64,000 nucleotides of DNA from Salinispirillum sp. LH 10-3-1 (GTDB lineage: Bacteria > Pseudomonadota > Gammaproteobacteria > Pseudomonadales > Natronospirillaceae), in assembly GCF_030643825.1 (NCBI RefSeq), contig NZ_CP101717.1, positions 1,984,001 to 2,048,000 on the forward strand, in the 5' to 3' direction. The position numbers and the translations under genes were made by a program. This document shows, in pieces, positions 36,090-42,906 of the stretch. The notes under the pieces are model-generated. The model was not told the origin of the DNA. It searched no databases and saw only the letters and a list, made by a program, of their open reading frames with translations. The stretch's first letter is position 1. Each line of letters begins with the position of its first letter.

Positions 36090-36391
36090 ATGATGATCTG
36101 ACCGCTGTAGCGTTACATTATGATGGTGCCAAGGCACCCACTGTATTAGCCACTGGACAGTCCTCGTTGGCGGAAGAGATATTGGCTATCGCTCGCGAGC
36201 ACGAGATTCCCATTTACGAAAACCCCGATCTGGTCGCTCTACTGTGCTCACTCAGTGTCGGGAACGAGATCCCTCCTGAACTCTACCAAATCATTGCTGA
36301 AATCATCGCATTCGCGTTTTACATCAAGGGCACTCTTCCGCCGGGTTTCCACCCCGAAAGCGTTTCTGAGCATCGCCACTACGACATTTGA
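36086..36391 (+). CDS. FlhB-like C-terminal domain protein (FlhX type)
   Basis: A 101-residue stand-alone homologue of the cytoplasmic domain of FlhB/YscU export switch proteins: AVALHYDGAKAPTVLATG, then AREHEIPIYENPDLVALLC and IIAEIIAFAFYIKG. It lacks the NPTH autocleavage motif of FlhB, because it begins immediately after that site would occur. Such FlhX proteins can replace the cleaved FlhB C-terminal fragment. The ATG overlaps the FliK-like stop (ATGA), so the two are translated together. Confidence 0.85.
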   Translation: MNDDLTAVALHYDGAKAPTVLATGQSSLAEEILAIAREHEIPIYENPDLVALLCSLSVGNEIPPELYQIIAEIIAFAFYIKGTLPPGFHPESVSEHRHYDI

Positions 36392-36499
36392 TCACTAAAA
36401 CACCAGATGTAAATACCGCGTGCGCCTATCTGTTTTCATTCTCCGCTTAACTGCTAGCATATCGCCTCCGCTTTCATTTCTACCGCAGGCAACGCATTT

Positions 36500-37777
36500 A
36501 TGGACGCTCAGGACCTGGAGTTCGACCGCCGCCACCTCTGGCACCCTTACACCTCCATGGTCGACCCATTGCCCAGCTACCCAGTCCATGCCGCTCAAGG
36601 TGTTGAACTTGAGCTGACCGATGGGCGCAAACTGGTGGATGGCATGGCATCCTGGTGGTGCGCCATCCACGGCTATGGGGTGCCGGAACTCAATAAAGCC
36701 ATTACTGACCAACTGTCTCGTATGAGCCATGTGATGTTCGGCGGCATCACTCATCAGCCTGCCGTGGATCTCGGCCGCCAGCTGGTTAAGATGACGCCAG
36801 AAGCACTAAACAAGGTGTTTTTGGCCGACAGCGGCTCAGTATCCGTAGAAGTGGCGTTGAAGATGGCCATACAATACCAGCAAAGCATCGGTACTCCCCG
36901 ACACCGTTTTGTAGCCTTGTCACGTGGCTACCATGGTGACACGACGGGCGCCATGTCGGTGTGTGACCCAGTGGGCGGAATGCACAGTCTATTCAATGGC
37001 TATTTGCCGGAAAATCTGTTCCTGCCAGAGCCGCCCCAAGGCTTCGATACCCCGTTAGACGCCGAGTATCTGCAACAGTGCCACCGCGTGTTGGCAGCGC
37101 ATCAAGATGAATTGGCAGCTCTGATCGTAGAGCCGGTGGTCCAGGGGGCCGGTGGTATGCGTTTCTACAACCCCGAGTACCTCCGACATTTTCGCCAATG
37201 GTGTGATGAGTTCGGAATATTATTGATCTTCGATGAGATCGCCACGGGTTTTGGCCGTACCGGTAAACTCTTTGCGCTGGAACACGCCAACGTGGTGCCC
37301 GACATCCTCTGCCTTGGCAAAGCCATCACCGGTGGCTACATGACCTTAGCCGCGACCATGACGACCACGTCTGTGGCCGAGACCATCAGCCGCGGCGCTG
37401 CCGGTGTCTTTATGCACGGCCCAACCTTTATGGGTAACCCGCTGGCCTGTGCCGTTGCCAACGCCAGCCTGAATTTGCTGGAAGCATCGCACTGGCAAAC
37501 AAAGGTCAGGGCAATAGAAACACAGCTACGTGCAGAGCTACTGCCACTAAAGCGCTTGGAAAACGTGCAGGATGTACGTGTTTTGGGAGCCATCGGTGTG
37601 GTGCAGTGCACGGAAACGGTGGACGTGAAGGCGTTGCAAAAACGCTTCGTGGAGTTGGGCGTCTGGATACGCCCTTTCCGTGAGGTGATCTACATTATGC
37701 CGCCCTATGTGATCAGCCCACTCCAGCTGTCACGGCTGTCTTCATCGATCAAAGAAGTCTTACTGAGGGGCGTTTAA
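36500..37777 (+). CDS. bioA: BioA, 7,8-diaminopelargonic acid synthase
   Basis: A 425-residue class III PLP aminotransferase that converts KAPA to DAPA with SAM as amino donor, in biotin synthesis. Characteristic segments are RRHLWHPYTSM near the N-terminus, GMASWWCAIHGYG, SRGYHGDTTGAMSVCDP, FDEIATGFGRTG and the PLP-lysine site CLGKAITGGYMTLA (about Lys275). No other bio gene is adjacent and no clear BirA operator is visible. A terminator follows. Confidence 0.93.
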   Translation: MDAQDLEFDRRHLWHPYTSMVDPLPSYPVHAAQGVELELTDGRKLVDGMASWWCAIHGYGVPELNKAITDQLSRMSHVMFGGITHQPAVDLGRQLVKMTPEALNKVFLADSGSVSVEVALKMAIQYQQSIGTPRHRFVALSRGYHGDTTGAMSVCDPVGGMHSLFNGYLPENLFLPEPPQGFDTPLDAEYLQQCHRVLAAHQDELAALIVEPVVQGAGGMRFYNPEYLRHFRQWCDEFGILLIFDEIATGFGRTGKLFALEHANVVPDILCLGKAITGGYMTLAATMTTTSVAETISRGAAGVFMHGPTFMGNPLACAVANASLNLLEASHWQTKVRAIETQLRAELLPLKRLENVQDVRVLGAIGVVQCTETVDVKALQKRFVELGVWIRPFREVIYIMPPYVISPLQLSRLSSSIKEVLLRGV

Positions 37778-37804
37778 AAGCCTCGGGGCTAAAGTCTGGC
37801 TAGA

Positions 37805-37866
37805 CAAAAAAGCGTGAAAAACATTCCGTTTACAGGCAGTAAACGAGCATTTTCCACGCTTTTTTT
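37805..37866. terminator. Large bidirectional terminator between bioA and HAD gene
   Basis: Outer arms AAAAAAGCGTG and CACGCTTTTTTT enclose an inner hairpin, CGTTTAC-AGGCA-GTAAACG. T runs lie on both strands, between two convergent genes. Confidence 0.85.
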
Positions 37867-37907
37867 ACCGCGTCATATTGAGAACCAGAGGACTTAAATA
37901 CCCCCTC

Positions 37908-38723
37908 TTAAGCAGATTGTGCCTGCTTCAGTAATGACACCTGCAAGAAATCAGCAATGGGGTCGTCATCACAATCGCCAATGACTAAATCGGCCACTGC
38001 TTTAACTTCCGGTTTTGCGTTACCCATGGCGATACCTAGGCCAACCAGTTCCAGCAAGCGAATATCAGGAATTTCATCACCGAAGGCGACTACATCTGTG
38101 GGAGCGATGTTCATCCGCGCCAACAATTGCTCAACCGTCTTGGACTTGCCAACAGACGCAGGAACAATATTGATCACACGGTGATCATCGGCTGGAATGA
38201 ACCTCAAGTCGGAATAGTCATCCTGCCACGCCAACAGATGTTCAAGCGAGTTCCCTTGCCCATCGGCCGTGATTTTACTCAACCAGCCATAGTCAATGTC
38301 ATCAAGACTCTTCACCATATCGGGCTGGGCATGCTGCTTCGCACGCAATGTTTCGGCGCAGTATTCACGGTTGGTGGCAAAGTTCTCACCCCAACACTCA
38401 GCAGTGATTTGAATGGGCGGTTCCTGCTCGCGCAGAGCGGCGACTAAATGCTTGGCTTCAAGGCCAAGACAGGACATCTGCCACTGATGATCCCGGGTAA
38501 ACTCGTGTACCACGGCGCCGTTCAGCGTAATGAGCGTGGTTCTTTCCAACAACTCAGCAGGCACTAAACCACGTACCACGCGAATGGGTCTGCTGGTAGC
38601 AATGATTAGGGTATAACCTTGCTCATGCGCTTCAATAAGGCTCTCAAGCGTCCGCTCGCCGACCGTCTTATTACGTTTGAGCAGCGTGAAATCTAGATCT
38701 AGAACAATGGCTTTAATGGCCAC
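37908..38723 (-). CDS. HAD-superfamily (Cof-type) phosphatase
   Basis: A 271-residue Cof-like HAD hydrolase. Motif I is IVLDLDFTLLKRN, with the nucleophile Asp and the acid Asp (Phe in place of the usual Gly). Motif II is IIATSRP, and motif IV is VAFGDEIPDIRLLE, as in GDxxND-type sites, with a C2 cap between. Such enzymes dephosphorylate sugar phosphates, nucleotides or cofactors; the substrate is not predictable. The start is GTG 38723 with GGGAG eight bases upstream; the frame to 38945 lacks family similarity. It is divergent from the SLC13 gene. Confidence 0.85.
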   Translation of the reverse strand: MAIKAIVLDLDFTLLKRNKTVGERTLESLIEAHEQGYTLIIATSRPIRVVRGLVPAELLERTTLITLNGAVVHEFTRDHQWQMSCLGLEAKHLVAALREQEPPIQITAECWGENFATNREYCAETLRAKQHAQPDMVKSLDDIDYGWLSKITADGQGNSLEHLLAWQDDYSDLRFIPADDHRVINIVPASVGKSKTVEQLLARMNIAPTDVVAFGDEIPDIRLLELVGLGIAMGNAKPEVKAVADLVIGDCDDDPIADFLQVSLLKQAQSA

Positions 38724-38973
38724 ACTCGCATCTCCCACTGGTAACGCCCGAATCCTGACTCTTGTCACCAAATCGCGGCACAGGCGTTGCAATTGCTGAA
38801 TTGTTTTTATCGGTCGGGAGTATCGCACACTGGGTAAGATTTCTCCACCAGCCGTAGGAAAGCGAACCACTCTGCATATAACCATTTCGTATATCTGATA
38901 ATATTTTAATATTTTATTTATTGGACAAACTACCCTACTCTGCACTCTCCTTTATCGCTTTCGAGACACCCGC

Positions 38974-40749
38974 ATGAGCTGGCAAGCCTATCTCACCCTC
39001 GCCCTGACCCTCGGCGCCTTGGTTTCATTGATCACTACTCGTGTGGCGCCACATTGGATTCTATTGGCCGCACTCGCCATTCTCAGTACAGCGGGCGTTA
39101 TTTCCGCTGACCAAGCACTCAGCGGTTTCAGTAATAGCGGTATGATTACGGTAGCGGCGATGTTTATCATTGCGTCCGGCATGTACCACTCGGGTGCCAT
39201 CGAAAGTCTGGTGCGGAAAGCCATGGGGCGACCGACATCAACGCGCAGCGCCATGTTGCGCATATTTGTACCTGTTATCGGCTTGAGCGGTTTTCTGAAC
39301 AACACGCCGGTGGTGGCAACGATGATCCCAGCCATACGGGCTTGGTCAAAGCAAATTGGCATACCCGCATCCAAATTACTGATGCCGCTGAGCTATGCCG
39401 CTATTCTCGGTGGTACACTTACACTGATTGGCACCAGCACCAACCTAGTGGTGAACGGTCAATACAGTGCGCTGACGGGTGCTGATGGCTTCTCTATTTT
39501 TGCGATCACCTGGATTGGTTTGCCGGTTGCCTTGATCGGCGGCTTATTTATGTGGTTGTTTTTCCCCCGCTTACTGCCCGACCGCAACACCACGCAACTG
39601 ATCGATGAGATGCGCGAATTCACCGTTGAAGTTCAGGTCGACCCACAGGGCCCATTGGTAGGAAAAACGGTGCTTGCCGCTGGCCTAAGGCACCTGCGCC
39701 AACTCTATTTGGTAGAAATCGAACGCGACGGCAGCGTCGTCACGGCCGTGCCCTCAGAAGAACGTCTGCGCGGCAACGACACCCTGGTATTCGCCGGTGA
39801 AACCGAAGCCATCACCGAGCTATTGCGTATCCCCGGCATACGTCCCAGCATGAACCAGAATGGCAGCGCCACATTAGCTCAGCAACGCGAAGAACGTAGC
39901 TTGGTGGAAGCCGTGGTCGGCACCAGCTGCACCTGCTTAGGCCAAACCATTCGTGACTGCCGCTTTCATGACCGCTACGGCGCGGTTGTACTGGCCGTTG
40001 CACGCAATGGTAAACGCCTAAATGGTAATCTGGGGCAGATCAAACTGGCGCCGGGCGATACCTTACTACTGGAAGCCAGACCGGCGTTCGTCAGCCGCCA
40101 GCGCTACCAACGTGACTTCTTGCTGATCAACGATTTGGACCAGCAATCACCCAACCACAGCCAAGCCAAATGGGCATGGTTGATTCTGGCCGGTGTCGTG
40201 GCCTCTGCGGCATTGGGTCTGACCTCAATGCTCAACGCGGCACTGGTGGGTGCTGGCCTGATGATTCTGGCTGGATGTTGCTCGTTTGAGCAAGGTCAGA
40301 AAAGTTTGGACCTGTCGGTACTGCTTACGATAGGGGCATCGTTTGCTCTGGGTAATGCCATATTGGAAACCGGCTTGGCGGCCAGTATCGCAGCGTGGAC
40401 GGTTGACATCAGTAACGGCCGCCCCTGGCTGTTATTGATACTGACTTATTTGATCGTTTCATTGCTGACGGAAACCATCACCAACAACGCGGCAGCGGTG
40501 TTAATGCTGCCCGTCGTGTTAGCCGTCACCGGAGAGGCAGGCCTCAACCCTGAGCCCTTCGTGCTGGCGATCATGATGGCGGCGTCCGCAAGCTTCGCTA
40601 CGCCCTTGGGTTACCAAACCAACATGATGGTATACGGGCCGGGTAACTACCGTTTTACGGACTTTCTGCGCCTGGGCTTACCTATGAACTTCGTTGTGGG
40701 TGCCGCTGCGGTCAGCTTGATTTTGTGGCGTATGCCTTTGGTGGCGTAG
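38974..40749 (+). CDS. SLC13-family permease with two TrkA-C (RCK_C) domains
   Basis: A 591-residue inner-membrane transporter of the ArsB/DASS superfamily. An N-terminal membrane block (about 1-205) includes FLNNTPVVATMIPAI and GTSTNLVVNGQ. Two cytosolic RCK_C/TrkA-C domains follow (about 215-290 and 310-385), then a second membrane block with ETITNNAAAVLMLPVV and FATPLGYQTNMMVYGPGNY. Family members carry sulfate, dicarboxylates or other anions with Na+. A sulfate or organic anion is likely but unproven. A large inverted repeat and a REPIN follow the stop. Confidence 0.87.
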   Translation: MSWQAYLTLALTLGALVSLITTRVAPHWILLAALAILSTAGVISADQALSGFSNSGMITVAAMFIIASGMYHSGAIESLVRKAMGRPTSTRSAMLRIFVPVIGLSGFLNNTPVVATMIPAIRAWSKQIGIPASKLLMPLSYAAILGGTLTLIGTSTNLVVNGQYSALTGADGFSIFAITWIGLPVALIGGLFMWLFFPRLLPDRNTTQLIDEMREFTVEVQVDPQGPLVGKTVLAAGLRHLRQLYLVEIERDGSVVTAVPSEERLRGNDTLVFAGETEAITELLRIPGIRPSMNQNGSATLAQQREERSLVEAVVGTSCTCLGQTIRDCRFHDRYGAVVLAVARNGKRLNGNLGQIKLAPGDTLLLEARPAFVSRQRYQRDFLLINDLDQQSPNHSQAKWAWLILAGVVASAALGLTSMLNAALVGAGLMILAGCCSFEQGQKSLDLSVLLTIGASFALGNAILETGLAASIAAWTVDISNGRPWLLLILTYLIVSLLTETITNNAAAVLMLPVVLAVTGEAGLNPEPFVLAIMMAASASFATPLGYQTNMMVYGPGNYRFTDFLRLGLPMNFVVGAAAVSLILWRMPLVA

Positions 40750-40857
40750 TGGAGTGAAGGGTGTAGTAGGGCTTTAGGGTATGCCGCCAGCGCTCAACGG
40801 CAGGCCGGGAATGCGCGCTTTGCGGCATACCCCAAGCCCCACAACCCTCCACCACAT
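40744..40857. repeat. Long imperfect inverted repeat after the SLC13 gene
   Basis: Two arms of about 40 bases, the left reading ...GGGCTTTAGGGTATGCCGC and the right GCGGCATACCCCAAGCCCC..., flank about 35 bases. The inner 11 bp pair perfectly and the outer part with mismatches. It could be a terminator or a small non-autonomous element. Confidence 0.6.
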
Positions 40858-40860
40858 CAC

Positions 40861-40912
40861 GTAGGAGCGCAGCCCTCTGCGCGAACATTCGGCCAGGGGG
40901 CTGGCCTCCTAC
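40861..40912. repeat. REPIN, inverted copy of the one at 3030-3080
   Basis: GTAGGAGCGCAGCCCTCTGC... through CTGGCCTCCTAC. It is close to the reverse complement of the 3030-3080 element, with the CGCAG and GGCCAG hairpins in swapped order. It is the last chromosomal repeat before the prophage boundary. Confidence 0.85.
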
Positions 40913-40931
40913 GGTTTTACTAGCCAACAAA

Positions 40932-40963
40932 AAACCCGATCAACATTACTGTTGATCGGGTTT
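40932..40963. terminator. Terminator of the (displaced) tRNA-Ala gene
   Basis: The stem AAACCCGATCAAC-ATTACT-GTTGATCGGGTTT runs into a T-rich tail on the minus strand. It lies 6 bases beyond the tRNA-Ala CCA end, so it is the original terminator of the tRNA gene that the prophage interrupted. Confidence 0.85.
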
Positions 40964-40969
40964 CGGTAT

Positions 40970-41014
40970 TGGTGGAGCTAAGCGGGATCGAACCGCTGAC
41001 CTCCTGCATGCCAT
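40970..41014 (-). other. Prophage attachment site: 3' remnant of tRNA-Ala(GGC)
   Basis: On the minus strand these 45 bases equal the 3' part of tRNA-Ala(GGC): the anticodon loop ATGGCAT, the 3' anticodon stem GCAGG, variable loop AGGTC, T arm AGCGG-TTCGATC-CCGCT, acceptor strand TAGCTCC and ACCA end. The sequence upstream (41015 on) bears no resemblance to the 5' half, so this is a partial gene left by site-specific integration with crossover at the anticodon loop. The reconstituted intact tRNA should stand at the other prophage end, outside the window. Confidence 0.9.
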
Positions 41015-41034
41015 ATTGAGTACGCAATAGACGT

Positions 41035-41114
41035 AAGCCATTGATTTATATGGTCTTAACGGGTTTTTGGTGCCTAAAAATGGCGTTAGTTTCGTTCAAT
41101 AAAATCAATGACTT
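41035..41114. repeat. Inverted repeat beside the attachment site
   Basis: AAGCCATTGATTTATA (41035-41050) and ATAAAATCAATGACTT (41099-41114) are near-perfect inverted copies starting about 20 bases inside the prophage end. Such repeats often serve as arm-type binding sites for a tyrosine integrase. This role is inferred from position. Confidence 0.45.
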
Positions 41115-41248
41115 AGATACTGTATATTACTAGAGTGGAATTTTTGGGTATGGTTTCCTTGCGACCGTACTTTTCTCAGTTTAAAGTTGAGGTTAATTGT
41201 TTCTTCTGCCTTTTTATCTTCCATTTTTAATATTTAATAGGCCCAAGC

Positions 41249-41821
41249 ATGGATTATTTTCTAGCCGTAGTAGATTTTCTAAAGGCTGCGCTATGGCCAG
41301 TCGTTGTGGCTTGGTCTGCCTGGATCCTAAAAGACAACATTGAGGATCTGCTTGTTAAGCATAAAGGCACTGAGATGCGTTTAAAATTAAAGGCGGTTGG
41401 AGATAAAGATTCAGAAATTCAAGAATTGGTGAATAAAGTCGAGAAGGCTATTTCTGACAATGACAAGGTAGTGTCTACTGGAGAAATCAAGTCATCGTTA
41501 GCGCGAATATCAGCATTAGCTTCAGAAATGGCAGACCTCAAAAAAGAGATTGCTGGCACCTTCAGGATGGGCTCGAACTCCGACGGGAGATACTCTATTT
41601 TTTACAGTGGCCTTATAAAGATTGAAGTAAAAATCGCACCGGGTTCAATTGTAAAGAAATCTCATATTCCATTTCCGCACCAAATAAATGACGAAAGTGC
41701 AGTGGTGACATTCATAGGTTCAGACCAGCCGAAAATCACAAAAATTAGTAGGCTTGGAATGGATGTCGAGCTTCCGGAGAGTAACGAGAAAGAGATCGCT
41801 GCAGTTATTTACAGCATCTAA
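41249..41821 (+). CDS. Prophage-end membrane-anchored protein, unknown function
   Basis: A 190-residue protein with an N-terminal hydrophobic segment (about 5-27, rich in A, V and W) and a coiled-coil-like helix (about 40-110, ELVNKVEKAI and LASEMADLKKEIAG). A beta-rich C-terminal domain (about 115-190) follows. No family recognised. The gene is more AT-rich than its neighbours and lies on the opposite strand to the virion operon, next to the attachment site. That is the usual place for a lysogenic-conversion gene such as superinfection exclusion or anti-phage defence. That role is a positional inference only. Confidence 0.65.
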   Translation: MDYFLAVVDFLKAALWPVVVAWSAWILKDNIEDLLVKHKGTEMRLKLKAVGDKDSEIQELVNKVEKAISDNDKVVSTGEIKSSLARISALASEMADLKKEIAGTFRMGSNSDGRYSIFYSGLIKIEVKIAPGSIVKKSHIPFPHQINDESAVVTFIGSDQPKITKISRLGMDVELPESNEKEIAAVIYSI

Positions 41822-41985
41822 AAAAATCCGCCAAACAAACTTAGTAACCCTTATGGGCAGTGCTTACGGCACAAAAAAGTCGTTTTAACCTTTAAGCGAG
41901 GGTGCATAAACATGTACCCCCTCGTCAGGCGCATGAATTTCTGACATAGAATCCGTAACCCCACTAAGAGAAGGAGGGTTACTGC

Positions 41986-42561
41986 ATGAGGAATCCACGC
42001 TTTACAAAACGCTTGCGCTCCGCTCACAGATTTTTCACAAATCAGGTGCTTAACTTCCGTGCAGGACTTTTACATCGTTCCACAACGGAGATCATTCGCA
42101 TGATGAGCATGCTTTTACCCACCAAATTCCGCACCACCACAGAATCCGAACTTGCTGCTCGTAGAGCGGCCAATGAAGAAAGAATCAATGACTATGAGCG
42201 CCTTCGTCGTTCTGAGCTTTCGGCCCGGCAAGAGCTGGCTGCGCTCAAGCTAAAGATAAAGGTGTTTGAAGCCAAGGCAAAAGCCTACGACCAGATCAGC
42301 CCGCAACCGGCATCTACCGCCCTGCCGTGTGACGGTGGCCGCGTACTGGCACCACGCCACCTTATGCAGGTTGACCAACACAACCCCGTCCGCGAAGTTC
42401 TGAACAGCGTTGAAGCAGCGGGCATTAATGTTGATGGCGCTTGGTTGTATTTCGAGGTGATGGAAAATTGCTTGGATCGGGCAGTTGGCGTACTTGAGCT
42501 GATTGAAGGTCAGTGTAAGGACGCATCGATGCGCGGCGTAGATGTGGCCAGTAAGGTTTAG
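41986..42561 (+). CDS. Prophage hypothetical protein with coiled coil
   Basis: A 191-residue protein: a basic N-terminus, a charged coiled-coil-like segment (about 50-105, rich in E, R, A and L), and a small C-terminal domain. The ATG at 41986 has a very good AAGGAGG ribosome-binding site. A second possible start is the ATG pair at 42100/42103 behind CGGAG, which would drop the first 38 residues. No family recognised. It is transcribed like 41249-41821 and separated from it by 165 bases. Confidence 0.6.
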   Translation: MRNPRFTKRLRSAHRFFTNQVLNFRAGLLHRSTTEIIRMMSMLLPTKFRTTTESELAARRAANEERINDYERLRRSELSARQELAALKLKIKVFEAKAKAYDQISPQPASTALPCDGGRVLAPRHLMQVDQHNPVREVLNSVEAAGINVDGAWLYFEVMENCLDRAVGVLELIEGQCKDASMRGVDVASKV

Positions 42562-42600
42562 TCCCTTCTCTCACTGAGAGAATGCCGCTACGATGGCGGC

Positions 42601-42906
42601 ATGTATGATCAACTGAAGCCAGCGCGTGAATTCTTCGGACGGATACCGGGTAGTTTTTTACCGGTACCCGCCGTTGCAATTGTGTGTGCGCTTGTCGCTT
42701 CGATCATATTGCGCATCTCGCTGGCCATGACCAATTCCGGAACAGCGCTTGCGTTGCCTGGTATCATTGTTGGCGTCCTTGCGATTACCGTGGCATTCGC
42801 TGGGCCCTATTTCCTGCTGCCTGCTAACGCCAACAGTGGGCCGCGCCCAATCATTGCTGCCCTACTGTCGGCGTTCATCCTTTTCGATGTCATCTTTGGC
42901 TACTGA
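42601..42906 (+). CDS. Prophage small membrane protein (3 TM)
   Basis: A 101-residue hydrophobic protein with about three transmembrane helices (about 22-42, 50-70 and 80-100) and a short hydrophilic N-terminus. The ribosome-binding site is weak (GATGGCGGC). Its stop overlaps the convergent stop of the giant gene by 7 bases. Size and topology would suit a holin or an immunity-type membrane protein, but nothing identifies it. Confidence 0.55.
   Translation: MYDQLKPAREFFGRIPGSFLPVPAVAIVCALVASIILRISLAMTNSGTALALPGIIVGVLAITVAFAGPYFLLPANANSGPRPIIAALLSAFILFDVIFGY

Noticed and set aside
40970-41014. A complete tRNA-Ala gene
   Set aside because: Only the 3' 45 bases are present; the sequence beyond 41014 does not form the 5' acceptor, D arm or 5' anticodon stem.
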